From NCBI RefSeq assembly GCF_007994075.1, contig NZ_VIWU01000001.1, positions 4,526,001 to 4,590,000 on the forward strand: a DNA stretch of 64,000 bases, given 5' to 3'. The notes under the pieces were generated by a model. It did not search any database. It had not been told where the DNA came from and saw only the letters and a list, made by a program, of their open reading frames with translations. The position numbers and the translations under genes were made by a program. This document shows positions 47,764 through 57,308 of the stretch, one piece after another; positions within the stretch are counted from its first letter, which is position 1; each line of letters begins with the position of its first letter. Source of the DNA: Pseudonocardia hierapolitana. Its GTDB lineage: Bacteria > Actinomycetota > Actinomycetes > Mycobacteriales > Pseudonocardiaceae.

Positions 47764-49022
47764 CCACGGTCGACACGGCGGCCGCGCCCGTCCCCCAGAC
47801 CCGGAACGGGCGGCGGCTTCCCGGCTGGGCGCGGGCCGCGATCGTCGTGGCGATCGGGGTCGGCATCCTGGCGGTCACCACGACGCTGACCGGGCAGTAC
47901 CAGCTGACCTCGAGCGGCACCACCCAGGCCGCGGTCCGGCTGCTGCTGCCGATCCTGTTCGCCGCGCTCGGCGGGCTCTGGTCCGAGCGTTCCGGGATCA
48001 TCAACATCGGTCTCGAGGGCATGATGATCCTCGGAACCTGGGGCGCGGCGTGGGCCGGGTTCTACTGGGGCCCGTGGGCGGCCGTGATCGGTGGGCTCGT
48101 GTTCGGCGCGCTGGGTGGCGTGCTGCACGCGATCGCCACCGTGACCTTCGGCGTCAACCACATCGTGTCCGGTGTCGCGATCACGCTGCTCGGGATGGGC
48201 ATCACGCAGTACCTGGCCCAGCTGATCTTCGTGCCGCTCTCGCAGAACCCGCGGCAGTCGCCGCGCATCGAGGGCTTCGAGACGTTCTCGGTCCAGCCGC
48301 TCGCCGACTGGCTCTCCGCCCTGGAGAGCGAACAACGCGTCCTGCTCTCCGACGCTGCCGGGCTGCTCGGCGGCCTCGTCTCCGGCCTCACCCCGCTCGT
48401 CGTGCTCGGGTTCCTGCTCGTGCCGGTGAGCTACTACGTGCTGTGGCACACCCGGTTCGGTCTGCGGCTGCGCTCGTGCGGGGAGAACCCGGTGGCGGCC
48501 GAGTCGCTGGGCGTGCAGGTGTTCACGTACAAGTACATCGCCGTGATCGTCTCGGGTGGGTTGGCCGGGCTCGGTGGCGCGGCGCTCACGCTCAACCCGG
48601 GACAGCTCGGCTACCTCGAGGGACAGACCGGCGGGCGGGGTTACATCGGCCTGGCGGCGATGATCTTCGGCAACTGGCGGCCCGGTGGCCTGCTCGCCGG
48701 AGCCGCGCTGTTCGGGTACGTCGACGGCGTCCAGCTGCGCGCCGGTGGCGAGGCCGTGCACGCCCTGCTCTACGCCACCACGATCCTCGCGGTGATCGTG
48801 GCGGTGTTCTGGGCGGCGCGGCGGCACTGGCGCTCGGCCGCGGTCGCGCTCGCCGCCGGCGTGGTCGTCTACGCCGTGTACTGGGCGATCCCCGAGGTGC
48901 CGCGCGAGTTCGCGTCCTACGCGCCGCAGCTGGTGACGCTGCTCGTGCTCGCGGTGGCATCGCAACGGTTGCGGCCGCCCGCCGCGATCGGTGTCGAGTA
49001 CCGGCGAGGTGAAGGTGATTGA
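47760..49022 (+). CDS. Nucleoside ABC transporter permease (NupC type)
   Basis: 420 residues from GTG at 47760, overlapping the preceding stop. Nine or so helices; ERSGIINIGLEGMMILGTWG and TFGVNHIVSGVAITLLGMGI are the conserved permease loops. An insert of about 35 residues (NPRQSPRIEGFETFSVQP) is extracytoplasmic. It completes the importer. Overlaps cdd by 8 nt, so uptake and deamination are translationally linked. Confidence 0.92.
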   Translation: MTTVDTAAAPVPQTRNGRRLPGWARAAIVVAIGVGILAVTTTLTGQYQLTSSGTTQAAVRLLLPILFAALGGLWSERSGIINIGLEGMMILGTWGAAWAGFYWGPWAAVIGGLVFGALGGVLHAIATVTFGVNHIVSGVAITLLGMGITQYLAQLIFVPLSQNPRQSPRIEGFETFSVQPLADWLSALESEQRVLLSDAAGLLGGLVSGLTPLVVLGFLLVPVSYYVLWHTRFGLRLRSCGENPVAAESLGVQVFTYKYIAVIVSGGLAGLGGAALTLNPGQLGYLEGQTGGRGYIGLAAMIFGNWRPGGLLAGAALFGYVDGVQLRAGGEAVHALLYATTILAVIVAVFWAARRHWRSAAVALAAGVVVYAVYWAIPEVPREFASYAPQLVTLLVLAVASQRLRPPAAIGVEYRRGEGD

Positions 49023-49407
49023 TCCCGACTGGCCCTCCCTGCGCGACGCCGCGGTCGCGGCCGCCGCCTCGGCCTACGCGCCGTACTCCCGCCTGCACGT
49101 CGGGGCGGCCGCGTTGTGCGACGACGGGCGCGTCGTGACCGGCTGCAACGTCGAGAACGCCTCGTACGGCCTCGGGCTGTGCGCGGAGTGCACGATGGCA
49201 GGGCAGCTGCGCCTCACCGGCGGCGGCCGCTTCACCGCCGTCGCCTGCCGCTCGGGCACCGGCGACCTGCTCATGCCGTGCGGCCGCTGCCGCCAGGTGC
49301 TCTACGAGTTCGGCGGCCCCGACTGCCTCCTGGACACCCCCAGGGGCGTGCTCCCGCTGCGCGAGGTGTTGCCGGACGCGTTCGGCCCGGAGGACCTGCC
49401 CTCTTGA
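49015..49407 (+). CDS. cdd: Cytidine deaminase
   Basis: 130 residues from GTG at 49015, preceded by GAGG at 5-nt spacing; GTG 48991 or 49009 would extend it. Zinc and catalytic residues are in CNVENASYGLGLCAECT (Cys, Glu) and PCGRCRQ (two Cys). It converts cytidine and deoxycytidine to uridine forms for salvage. The start overlaps the permease. A palindromic element follows before deoA. Confidence 0.93.
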   Translation: MIDPDWPSLRDAAVAAAASAYAPYSRLHVGAAALCDDGRVVTGCNVENASYGLGLCAECTMAGQLRLTGGGRFTAVACRSGTGDLLMPCGRCRQVLYEFGGPDCLLDTPRGVLPLREVLPDAFGPEDLPS

Positions 49408-49408
49408 C

Positions 49409-49461
49409 CCGACGAACGGCGCGTTCGTCGGATAGGTACCGACGAACGCGCCGCTCGTCGG
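49409..49461. repeat. Double palindromic repeat element, copy 2
   Basis: Same architecture as 2536-2588: two 23-bp arms (49409-49431, 49439-49461) that pair at 22 of 23 positions around ATAGGTA. The loop is the reverse complement of TACCTAT in copy 1, so the whole element is inserted in the opposite orientation. It lies between cdd and deoA, 2 bp after the cdd stop. Confidence 0.85.
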
Positions 49462-49482
49462 AACCGGAATAGGGTCGGGGCC

Positions 49483-50757
49483 GTGAACGCGATCGACGTG
49501 ATCATCGCCAAGCGCGACCGTGCCCGGCTCACCGACGAGCAGATCGACTGGGTAGTCGATGCCTACACCCGCGGTGTCGTCGCCGACGAGCAGATGGCGG
49601 CGCTGGCCATGGCGATCCTGCTCAACGGGATGGACGCGGGCGAGATCGCCCGGTGGACCCAGGCGATGATCGACTCCGGCGACGTGCTGGCATTCGGGGA
49701 CGTCGGGCGGCCGCTGGTGGACAAGCACTCCACCGGAGGGGTCGGCGACAAGATCACGCTGCCGCTCGCCCCGCTCGTGGCGGCGTGCGGGGCGGCGGTG
49801 CCGCAGCTGTCCGGGCGCGGGCTCGGCCACACCGGCGGCACCCTGGACAAGCTGGAGTCGATCCCCGGCTGGCGGGCGTCGCTCTCGGAGGAGGAGATCG
49901 CGGCGCAGCTCGCGGACGTCGGCGCGGTGATCTGCGCGACGACCCCGACCCTCGCCCCGGCCGACCGCAAGCTCTACGCGCTGCGCGACGTCACCGGCAC
50001 CGTCGAGTCGATCCCGCTGATCGCCAGCTCGATCATGAGCAAGAAGATCGCCGAGGGCACCGACGGCCTGGTGCTCGACGTGAAGTTCGGGTCCGGGGCG
50101 TTCATGAAGACGCCCGAGCGGGCGCGTGAGCTCGCCGAGGCGATGGTCGCGATCGGGACGGCGCACGGCCTCGCCACCACCGCGCTGCTGACCGACATGT
50201 CCGTGCCGCTCGGTCGCGCGGTGGGCAACGCCCTGGAGGTGGCCGAGTCGGTCGAGGTGTTGCGCGGGGGCGGCCCGGCCGACGTCGTGGAGCTGACCGT
50301 GGCGCTGGCCCGCGAGATGCTCGTGCTGGCCGGCATCACCGACGTCGACCCGGCGCAGGTGCTCGCCTCCGGCAAGGCTTACGAGGTGTGGGAGCGGATG
50401 ATCGCCGCGCAGGGCGGCGACCCGGGCGCACCGCTGCCCGTCGCCGCCCACGTGGAGGAGCTGGTGGCCGAGCGATCGGGCGTGCTCACCCGGCTCGACG
50501 CCTACGCGATCGGGGTGGCGTCCTGGCGGCTCGGCGCCGGTCGGGCCCGCAAGGAGGATGCGGTGCAGGCCGCCGCGGGCGTGCGGCTGCTGGTGGACGT
50601 GGGTGACGAGGTCGAGGCCGGGCACCCGTTGCTGGAGTTGCACACCGACACCCCCGACGCCGTTCCCGGAGCCCGCGCGGCGCTGAACGGCGGCGTGCTG
50701 GTGTCCGACGAGCCCATGTCGCGTCCCACCCTGCTGCTGGACGCAGTGCGGGGCTGA
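49483..50757 (+). CDS. deoA: Thymidine (pyrimidine-nucleoside) phosphorylase
   Basis: 424 residues from GTG at 49483. Motifs KHSTGGVGDK (phosphate site), LSGRGLGHTGGTLDKLESIP, KKIAEGTDGLVLDVKFGSGA and GNALEVAESVEVLRGGGP define the class II nucleoside phosphorylase family. It splits thymidine/uridine into base and pentose-1-phosphate. Placed after the importer and cdd, it completes pyrimidine nucleoside use. Converges with the coiled-coil gene. Confidence 0.94.
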   Translation: MNAIDVIIAKRDRARLTDEQIDWVVDAYTRGVVADEQMAALAMAILLNGMDAGEIARWTQAMIDSGDVLAFGDVGRPLVDKHSTGGVGDKITLPLAPLVAACGAAVPQLSGRGLGHTGGTLDKLESIPGWRASLSEEEIAAQLADVGAVICATTPTLAPADRKLYALRDVTGTVESIPLIASSIMSKKIAEGTDGLVLDVKFGSGAFMKTPERARELAEAMVAIGTAHGLATTALLTDMSVPLGRAVGNALEVAESVEVLRGGGPADVVELTVALAREMLVLAGITDVDPAQVLASGKAYEVWERMIAAQGGDPGAPLPVAAHVEELVAERSGVLTRLDAYAIGVASWRLGAGRARKEDAVQAAAGVRLLVDVGDEVEAGHPLLELHTDTPDAVPGARAALNGGVLVSDEPMSRPTLLLDAVRG

Positions 50758-50788
50758 CGGGCCGTGCGAGGGGCCGCCGAGAAGGGAT

Positions 50789-50850
50789 GATCGTCGCGAG
50801 ATCCGTGGATACGCTCTCACCAGGGCGCAGGGCCGGATCTCGGAGCGATC
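50789..50850. terminator. Candidate bidirectional terminator
   Basis: Arms 50789-50805 and 50834-50850 pair at 14 of 17 positions, with a perfect core GAGATCCG/CGGATCTC. It lies between the convergent deoA and coiled-coil genes. Confidence 0.5.
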
Positions 50851-50874
50851 ACCGCCCGCGAGGCCCCGCTCGTC

Positions 50875-51924
50875 TCAGACGTCGGGGTCGTCGGTCACCG
50901 TGTCGTGGGCGGACGCGCCGTTGGGGCTCTTCACCGTGACCTTGCTGCGGTTGCGGCGCGGGGTCTGGCGGGGCGGGGGCGGCGGCATCTGGTGCACCGA
51001 CGGGCCGCGGCCGAGGATGAGCTCGGCGAACGTGGCCATGGCCTCGTCCAGCTGGCCCGCGTTGCGCCGCTCCGACTCGGCGTTGGCGCGCTCCACGAGC
51101 GAGCGCAGCGAGCTGGTGTCGGGCCGCTCCACGATCGCGGCGTCGAGCTTGCCGAGCTTCTCGTCGATGGTGCCACCGAGGTTGCCGAGGCGCCCGGACA
51201 TGCTCTCCTCGATGGCGTCGAGGCGGGCGGCGAGGTTCTCGAGGCGCTTCTCGAGGTTGCTCAGCGGCTCGGTCGGGTCGACGGCGGGGCGGGCGGCCAG
51301 GTCCTCGAGCCTGCGGTGCAGGCCGATGCTGGTGTCGCCGAGCAGGTTGCGCAGGCCCTCACCGGACTCGTCGACCGAGCGGAGGGCGTTGTCGAGCTGC
51401 TCGCGGACGATGCGCTCGATCCCGTCGACGCGCTCCTTGATCGGCGCACCCACCGAAGACGGCATGGCGTCGAGGCGCATCTCGTGCCGGTCGAGGCGGT
51501 TGTCCAGGTCGTCGAGGCGCTTGTGCAGGCCGCCGAGGCGGTCGTCCAGCCCGTCCATCCGTCCGGAGACGCCTTCGAGGCGACCGGCCATCCCGTCGAG
51601 GCGGCCGTCGAGCTGTGCGATCGGCTTCGCCAGCTTGTCCGGCATCGCCTCGACCGCGCGAAGGACGGACGCGATCGAGGCGTCCTGCGCGTCGAGCTTG
51701 GCGACCGTCTCGTCGAGGCGCTCCGCGAGGACGCTGACCTCGGTGCGGTCGGGGAGCTCGGTGAGGCGCTTGCGCACTGTGCCGAGAGCGTCCAGGGCCG
51801 CGAGCCGAGCGTGGATCTCGTCGAGCGAATCGAAGATCTGCTGCTGCTCGCTGTCGCGGATCTCCGCTGCGCGCATCAGCATCCCGCGCATGCGGTCGAA
51901 CGAGAGGGTGGAGTCATTGCTCAT
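50875..51924 (-). CDS. Coiled-coil protein of unknown function
   Basis: 349 residues without signal or membrane helix. From about residue 20 to 270 it is a long heptad-rich coiled coil with repeats such as LDGRLDGMAGRLEG, MDGLDDRLGGLHKRLDDLDN and RLDRHEMRLDAM, resembling apolipoprotein- or tail-fibre-type helices. The C-terminus has a PPPPPRQTPRRNRSK basic segment and an acidic end. Possibly a cytoskeletal, scaffold or DNA-associated protein; no enzymatic motif. Found in the middle of the nucleoside salvage region but on the opposite strand. Confidence 0.7.
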   Translation of the reverse strand: MSNDSTLSFDRMRGMLMRAAEIRDSEQQQIFDSLDEIHARLAALDALGTVRKRLTELPDRTEVSVLAERLDETVAKLDAQDASIASVLRAVEAMPDKLAKPIAQLDGRLDGMAGRLEGVSGRMDGLDDRLGGLHKRLDDLDNRLDRHEMRLDAMPSSVGAPIKERVDGIERIVREQLDNALRSVDESGEGLRNLLGDTSIGLHRRLEDLAARPAVDPTEPLSNLEKRLENLAARLDAIEESMSGRLGNLGGTIDEKLGKLDAAIVERPDTSSLRSLVERANAESERRNAGQLDEAMATFAELILGRGPSVHQMPPPPPRQTPRRNRSKVTVKSPNGASAHDTVTDDPDV

Positions 51925-52095
51925 GGCGGCGGGGGAGCTTCCTCTGAGCCGGACATCGGGTCGTGCGGCAATGAGGGTAGCGACCGTGGCCGATCACCCT
52001 TCCGCGGCTCCCCGATCGGAGGTGTCGTGCCCCGATCGGAGCAGTGGCCCGCGCCCGGATACCCCAAGGTAGGGAGCGTGTTCTAGCGTGGCCCG

Positions 52096-53184
52096 GTGCC
52101 TGCACCCTTGACCGTCGACACCATCCGCGACGCCCCGAAGGTGCTACTCCACGACCATCTCGACGGCGGGCTGCGGCCGGCCACGGTCATCGAGCTCGCC
52201 GATGCCGCGGGTTATCGCGACCTGCCGTCCACGGACGCGGCGGAGCTGGGCGGGTGGTTCCTGGCCGCGGCGCACTCCGGGTCGCTGGTGCGATACCTGG
52301 AGACGTTCGGGCACACGGTCGGGGTGATGCAGACCGCGGACGCGCTGGTCCGCGTGGCGGCCGAGTGCGCGGAGGACCTCGCGGCCGACGGCGTCGTCTA
52401 CGCGGAGGTGCGGTTCGCCCCCGAGTTGCACGTGGAGGCCGGTCTGGAGCTGGACGCCGTGGTGGAGGCGGTGATCGAGGGCTTCCGCGTGGGCGCGGCG
52501 CGCGCGGCCGAGCACGGCAGGCGGATCCGGGTGGGCTGCCTGCTCACGGCCATGCGGCACGCGGCGCGCTCGCGCGAGATCGCGGAGCTGGCGGTGCGCT
52601 ACCGGGACCTCGGCGTCGTCGGGTTCGACATCGCCGGAGCCGAGGCCGGGTTCCCGCCCACGCGTCACCTGGACGCGTTCGAGTACGTGCGCCAGCAGAA
52701 CGCGCACTTCACGATCCACGCGGGTGAGGCATTCGGCCTGCCGTCGATCTGGGAGGCGCTGCAGTGGTGCGGTGCCGACCGCCTCGGGCACGGCGTCCGA
52801 ATCGTCGACGACATCACTCTGGGTGCCGATGGAACCCCCCGGTTGGGCCTTCTTGCCGCCTATGTGCGTGACAAGAGGATCCCGCTCGAAATGTGCCCCA
52901 CGTCGAACGTGCACACCGGTGCGGCGAAATCGCTGGCAGACCACCCGATCGGGCTGCTGACCCAGTTGCGGTTCCGGGTCACCGTCAACACCGACAACCG
53001 GCTGATGTCCGACGTGTCGATGACGAGTGAGATGACCGCGCTGGCCGACACGTTCGGTTACGGGTGGGCCGATCTGCAGTGGTTCACCGTGAACGCCATG
53101 AAGTCGGCCTTCATCGGCTTCGACGAGCGGCTCGCGCTGATCAACGAGGTGATCAAGCCCGGCTACGCCGCGCTCATGGCCTGA
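52096..53184 (+). CDS. add: Adenosine deaminase
   Basis: 362 residues from GTG at 52096. Zinc residues appear in [12 protein letters not shown] (H-x-H), TIHAGEAFG (His and catalytic Glu), GHGVRI (His) and NTDNRLMSD (Asp), the form seen in actinobacterial Add. It converts adenosine to inosine. Its location close to the nucleoside importer and cdd-deoA supports a salvage role. The 3' end overlaps the iron lipoprotein gene by 11 bp. Confidence 0.95.
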   Translation: MPAPLTVDTIRDAPKVLLHDHLDGGLRPATVIELADAAGYRDLPSTDAAELGGWFLAAAHSGSLVRYLETFGHTVGVMQTADALVRVAAECAEDLAADGVVYAEVRFAPELHVEAGLELDAVVEAVIEGFRVGAARAAEHGRRIRVGCLLTAMRHAARSREIAELAVRYRDLGVVGFDIAGAEAGFPPTRHLDAFEYVRQQNAHFTIHAGEAFGLPSIWEALQWCGADRLGHGVRIVDDITLGADGTPRLGLLAAYVRDKRIPLEMCPTSNVHTGAAKSLADHPIGLLTQLRFRVTVNTDNRLMSDVSMTSEMTALADTFGYGWADLQWFTVNAMKSAFIGFDERLALINEVIKPGYAALMA

Positions 53185-54130
53185 CCGGGTCGACCGAGAA
53201 GGCCCTGGCGACGTCGTCGAGCACCGTGTGCGCGCCCTGGAGCCCCACGGCGCTCATCCACGTCAGGTCGTCGATCTCGTGCTGGGCGCCGGTGAGCCGG
53301 CTCCACAGCGGGTTGGTGGTGAACTGCGCCTTCGGCCCGGTGGCCGTGGGGTCGGCCCACGTCGCGACGAAGATCTGGTCGGCGTCGAGGTCGAGGATGC
53401 GTTCCTGGGAGACGTCCACCGCGATCTTGTCGGTGGTGGGCTGGGTGGCGGGGCGCGGGAACCCGACGTCGTGCAGCACGATCCCGGCGTAGGACTTCTC
53501 GCTGTAGAGGCGCACGGTGTCCTCGCCCGCGAAGCGGACGATCGAGACGGTGGGTAGCGTGCCGCCGGACTTGGCGGTGATCTCCCGGCCGATCGCGGCG
53601 GCCCGCTGCTCGTACTCGGTGATCTTGGCCTCCGCGAGCTCCTCCTCGCCCAGCGCCTGCCCCGTGAGGCGGAGGTTCTCCTTCCACGTGGGCCCCGTCG
53701 TCTCGCTGAATACGGTGGGCGCGATCTGGGAGAGCTGCGCGTACTGCGCCTCGTGTCGCACCTTGGCCGACAGGATGAGGTCCGGCTTCAGCGCGGCGAT
53801 CTGCTCGAGGCTCGGCTTTTCGAGCTCGCCGACCGAAACGGCCTCCGTGCCGTAGGTCGCGGCGAGCGGGCCGAGGTACGTGGGGAGCCCGCCCTCGATC
53901 GCGCGATAGGTGGTGTAGCCGACGAGCGGGGTCTCCAGCGTCAGCACCGCGTCGACGAAGCTCTGGTCGAGCGCGACCACCCGCTTCGGCTGGGCCGGGA
54001 TCGCGGTCTCGCCCATGGCGTGCGTGACGACCCGGAATGGTGCCTCCGCCTGCGTGGTCTGCGGGGCGGAGCCGCACGCGGCGACGAGGGTGAGCAGCGC
54101 GGCGAGCGCGATCGTGGGGATGAGCTTCAC
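53174..54130 (-). CDS. Second iron-siderophore substrate-binding lipoprotein
   Basis: 318 residues with signal and lipobox (LTLVAAC). Class III binding-protein motifs: [36 protein letters not shown] and [11 protein letters not shown]. It should collect a ferric siderophore or haem. It is only distantly similar to the protein at 30198. No permease is adjacent; the next gene downstream is the convergent add. An iron box precedes the start codon. Confidence 0.9.
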   Translation of the reverse strand: MKLIPTIALAALLTLVAACGSAPQTTQAEAPFRVVTHAMGETAIPAQPKRVVALDQSFVDAVLTLETPLVGYTTYRAIEGGLPTYLGPLAATYGTEAVSVGELEKPSLEQIAALKPDLILSAKVRHEAQYAQLSQIAPTVFSETTGPTWKENLRLTGQALGEEELAEAKITEYEQRAAAIGREITAKSGGTLPTVSIVRFAGEDTVRLYSEKSYAGIVLHDVGFPRPATQPTTDKIAVDVSQERILDLDADQIFVATWADPTATGPKAQFTTNPLWSRLTGAQHEIDDLTWMSAVGLQGAHTVLDDVARAFSVDPVRP

Positions 54131-54134
54131 CCGG

Positions 54135-54153
54135 TGATGTTAGCCTGGCCTAA
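54135..54153. promoter_or_regulatory. IdeR/DtxR iron box
   Basis: Read on the minus strand, TTAGGCCAGGCTAACATCA matches TTAGGTTAGGCTAACCTAA at 15 of 19 positions. It lies 4 bp before the ATG of the lipoprotein gene. Confidence 0.75.
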
Positions 54154-54158
54154 CAGCT

Positions 54159-54816
54159 TCATCCGACGGTGAGGGTGCGCAGCCGCGGCCACAGGTCCAC
54201 CCACGGCTCCCGGCGGCCGGTGCACAGCCACACGCTCGCGTCCTGCCCGCCGTCGGCGACCATGCGCACGTCCGAGAAGTGCGGCCGCAGCGCGTCGGGG
54301 TCGCCGCCCACGAAGAGCACCGTGGTGTCGTCCTCCGGCGGAGGAGGGAACCAGCCGTAGCCGCGGCTGCTGCTGTAGGCCTGCGGGAGCCCGTACTGCA
54401 GCGAGTAGCCGTCGAGGTAGGCGGCGACGATGTAGGAGCCGCCCAGCACCGCCGTGTGCTCGCGCGTCTCGGGGGCGAGCGCCCGGTGGGCGGTGGAGGT
54501 GCGCTGCGCGATCGCCCTGCCGATCTCGTCCGACGTCGACGTGATCGTCGTGGCGGAGAAGAGGAGGAGCCCGCCCGCCGCGACGGCGCTGAGCGCGTAG
54601 GCGGGCCAGGCCACCCAGCGGAACCGGGTCCTCCCGGCCTCCCGGCGCCGTTGCAGGCCGAGCGCGCCTGCCGCGGCGACGATCCCGTACAGCCCGCCCA
54701 GGTAGTAAGGACGGCCCGGAGCCGCGACGAACACGGCGTACAGCACGAGGAAGGTCACGGCCAGGAAGCGGTACGGGCGCATCTCGTCGGCCCGCAGCAG
54801 GACCCGCAGCTCCCCA
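54159..54816 (-). pseudogene. 3' fragment of a membrane glycosyltransferase (GT39/ArnT-like)
   Basis: Coding sequence with family-like features runs from about 54812 (GELRVLLRADEMRPYRFLAV) to 54159. It has three membrane helices and an extracytoplasmic domain (GGSYIVAAYLDGYSLQYGLP, VLFVGGDPDALRPHFSDV) matching the C-terminal end of dolichol-phosphate-mannose-type glycosyltransferases. The catalytic N-terminal half, with its membrane aspartates, is missing: the sequence changes abruptly at 54817 into the promoter of a response regulator. A 207-residue ORF from the ATG at 54782 exists but probably cannot act alone. Confidence 0.65.
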
Positions 54817-54838
54817 TGGCGCGATGAAGGAGAAGACG

Positions 54839-55489
54839 GTGGCTGTCCGGGTGCTGGTGGTCGACGACGAGCCGATGGTGTGCGCTCACCTGCGCACGAT
54901 CCTCGGGGCGGCGGACGGGCTCGAGGTCGTCGCGAGCGCCGCGGACGGCGCGGAGGCCGTGGAGGCCGTCGTGCTGCACGAGCCGGACGTCGTCGTGATG
55001 GACCTGCGGATGCCCGGCGTCGACGGGATCGCGGCGACCGCGCGGATCGTCGAGCTCCCCTCCGCGCCCCCGGTGGTGGCGCTCACGACGTTCGACGGCG
55101 ACGAGCACGTGCACCGAGCTCTGCGGGCCGGCGCCGCGGGCTACCTGCTCAAGTCGACGCCACCGGACGAGCTGGTCGATCTGGTGCGCGTGGCGGCGCA
55201 GGGGCACACCGTGCTGTCCCGGTCGGCGGCCCGCCGGCTGGTGGACCGCGCCGGTGACGTGCACGTGGCCCGCCGCCGCGCCAAGGGCCGGCTCGCGTCG
55301 CTGACCGAGCGGGAGCGCGACGTCGTCGCGCTGCTCGGCGAGGGCTGCTCCAACGCCGAGGTGGCGCGGCGGCTGCACCTCACCGAGGCGACGGTGAAGG
55401 GCTACGTCTCCAACGCGCTGGACAAGCTCGGCTGCACCAACCGCACGCAGCTGGGCCTCCTGGCCCGCGAGGCCGGCCTCGGTTCGTGA
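54839..55489 (+). CDS. NarL/LuxR-type response regulator
   Basis: 216 residues from GTG at 54839, preferred over ATG 54824 because AAGGAG lies 6 nt upstream. Receiver domain: VLVVDDEP acidic pair, phospho-Asp in VVVMDLRMPG, Lys in LLKSTPP. C-terminal DNA-binding helix-turn-helix: LTERERDVVALLGEGCSNAEVARRL. Normally the sensor kinase gene is adjacent, but here a glycosyltransferase remnant is upstream, so the partner kinase has probably been deleted. Confidence 0.88.
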   Translation: MAVRVLVVDDEPMVCAHLRTILGAADGLEVVASAADGAEAVEAVVLHEPDVVVMDLRMPGVDGIAATARIVELPSAPPVVALTTFDGDEHVHRALRAGAAGYLLKSTPPDELVDLVRVAAQGHTVLSRSAARRLVDRAGDVHVARRRAKGRLASLTERERDVVALLGEGCSNAEVARRLHLTEATVKGYVSNALDKLGCTNRTQLGLLAREAGLGS

Positions 55490-55615
55490 CCCCCGTGGTT
55501 CGTACCTTCGTGAGGTTCGAGAAGCTGATCATCATTCGCGAGCTCTGATGTCGAGCGGTGGATCCGCAGGTCCAGGGGGCCGTCCTGCCAGTGCCGTCGG
55601 GGCACAATCGGCGGC

Positions 55616-55951
55616 ATGAAGTACGTGCTGCTGATTTGCGACGACGAGACCGACTCGCCGACCAACGAGGAGTTGGCCGCAGATCCGGTGCACCAGGCCT
55701 GGGAGGCGGACCTGGAGCGGCGCGGCGCCGAGCTGGCTGGTGAGCGGCTGCGGCCGGTGGTGGACGCGACCACGGTCCGGGTCCGCGACGGCGAGACCCT
55801 GGTATCGGACGGGCCGTTCGCCGAGACCAAGGACTTCGTGGGCGGGATCGTGATCGTGGAGTGCGCGAATCTGGACGAGGCGATCGAGATCGCCGCCGGC
55901 CATCCGTACGCGCGCCGGGGCGGTGTCGAGATCCGCCCGGTCTGGGGATGA
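55616..55951 (+). CDS. YCII-related DGPF-domain protein
   Basis: 111 residues starting MKYVLLICDDE, with the defining SDGPFAETKDFVGG motif and a ferredoxin-like alpha/beta layout. DGPF proteins are co-encoded with ECF42 sigma factors, as here: the stop overlaps the sigma gene start (ATGA). They are thought to be the partner or main target of the sigma factor. Chemical function unknown. Confidence 0.88.
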   Translation: MKYVLLICDDETDSPTNEELAADPVHQAWEADLERRGAELAGERLRPVVDATTVRVRDGETLVSDGPFAETKDFVGGIVIVECANLDEAIEIAAGHPYARRGGVEIRPVWG

Positions 55952-57165
55952 CCGCACCCGACGACGTCCGGACGGCCGTGGACGCCGCCTACCGCGACGA
56001 GTGGGGTCAGGTGGTCGCGACCCTGATCGGGCTCACGGGTGACTGGGACCTGGCCGAGGACTCCGCGCAGGACGCGTTCGCCGCCGCGCTGGCGGCCTGG
56101 CCGCGCGACGGTGTCCCGCACCGCCCGGGCGCCTGGCTCACCACGACGGCCCGCAACCGGGCGACCGACCGGCTGCGCCGTGACGCCGCCGGTGCGGTCA
56201 AGCTCCGTCAGCTCGCCGTGCTGGCCCGCACCCCGGACGAGCCGACGGTCGAGGAGATCCCCGACGAACGGCTGCGGCTGATCTTCACCTGCTGCCATCC
56301 TGCGCTGCCGTTCCCGGCCCGGGTCGCGCTCACCCTGCGCACGCTGGCCGGCCTCACCACCGCCGAGATCGCCCGCGCGTTCCTGACCGCCGAGCCCGCG
56401 ATGGCGAAACGCCTGGTCCGCGCCAAGCGCAAGATCCAGGAGGCCGGTATCCCGTACCGGGTCCCACCCGCCGAGCTCCTGCCACAGCGACTCGCCGCCG
56501 TGCTCGCCGTGCTGTATCTGATCTTCAACGAGGGCTACGACGAGGAGGACGTACGCCGGGCCCTGACGGCCGAGGCCATCCGCCTGACCCGGATCCTGGT
56601 CCGGCTGATGCCAGCCGAACCCGAGCCGCGCGGACTGCTCGCGCTGATGCTGCTGCACGAGGCCCGCCGGACGACCCGCACGGAGGACGGTGTGCTGGTC
56701 ACGCTGGAGCACCAGGACCGATCCCGCTGGGACCGGACGCTGATCGCCGAGGGAGTGGAGACGCTCGATCAGGCTCTGGCGATGCGGCGTACCGGGCCCT
56801 ACCAGGTGCAGGCCGCGATCGCCGCGTGCCACGCGACCGCGCCCGATGCGGCGAGCACGGACTGGCCGCAGATCGCCACCCTGTACACCGAACTGGCACG
56901 AGTGGCGCCGTCCCCGGTCGTGGACCTCAACCGGGCCGTCGCGGTCGCGATGGCCGACGGCATCCCGGCCGGCCTGGCCCTCGTCGACGAGATCGCGGCG
57001 TCCGGCCGGCTCGGCGAGTACCACCTGCTGCCCGCCACCCGGGCCGACCTGCTCCGCCGGGCCGGCCGTACCGCCGAGGCCAAGGCCGCGTACGAGGAAG
57101 CCCGGAAGCTCGCGCCCACCGAGTCCGAGCGCCGCTACCTGTCCGGCCGCCTCCGCGAGCTCTGA
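55948..57165 (+). CDS. ECF42-type sigma factor with C-terminal DUF6596/TPR-like domain
   Basis: 405 residues from ATG at 55948. The N-terminal half has ECF sigma regions 2 and 4 (LAEDSAQDAFAAALAAW, AWLTTTARNRATDRLRR, LTTAEIARAFLTAEPAMAKR). The C-terminal 220 residues (LYLIFNEGYDEED, DLNRAVAVAMADG, helices like TPR) are characteristic of ECF42 and replace an anti-sigma factor. Overlaps the DGPF gene upstream. Probably directs its own operon and stress genes, possibly the transporter that follows. Confidence 0.92.
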   Translation: MTAPDDVRTAVDAAYRDEWGQVVATLIGLTGDWDLAEDSAQDAFAAALAAWPRDGVPHRPGAWLTTTARNRATDRLRRDAAGAVKLRQLAVLARTPDEPTVEEIPDERLRLIFTCCHPALPFPARVALTLRTLAGLTTAEIARAFLTAEPAMAKRLVRAKRKIQEAGIPYRVPPAELLPQRLAAVLAVLYLIFNEGYDEEDVRRALTAEAIRLTRILVRLMPAEPEPRGLLALMLLHEARRTTRTEDGVLVTLEHQDRSRWDRTLIAEGVETLDQALAMRRTGPYQVQAAIAACHATAPDAASTDWPQIATLYTELARVAPSPVVDLNRAVAVAMADGIPAGLALVDEIAASGRLGEYHLLPATRADLLRRAGRTAEAKAAYEEARKLAPTESERRYLSGRLREL

Positions 57166-57308
57166 CGACCGGGGGATGGCAGCCGGCGGAGCCTGCGGAG
57201 CCGGCGGGGCGGGAAAGGGCTGTACTCGAACTTCGTCGCCCGGCCGATGTCCATCCCGGGCGGCCTCCTTCGTCGGTGGGCAAAGTCCACCGGACAGGAG
57301 GAAGTCTC

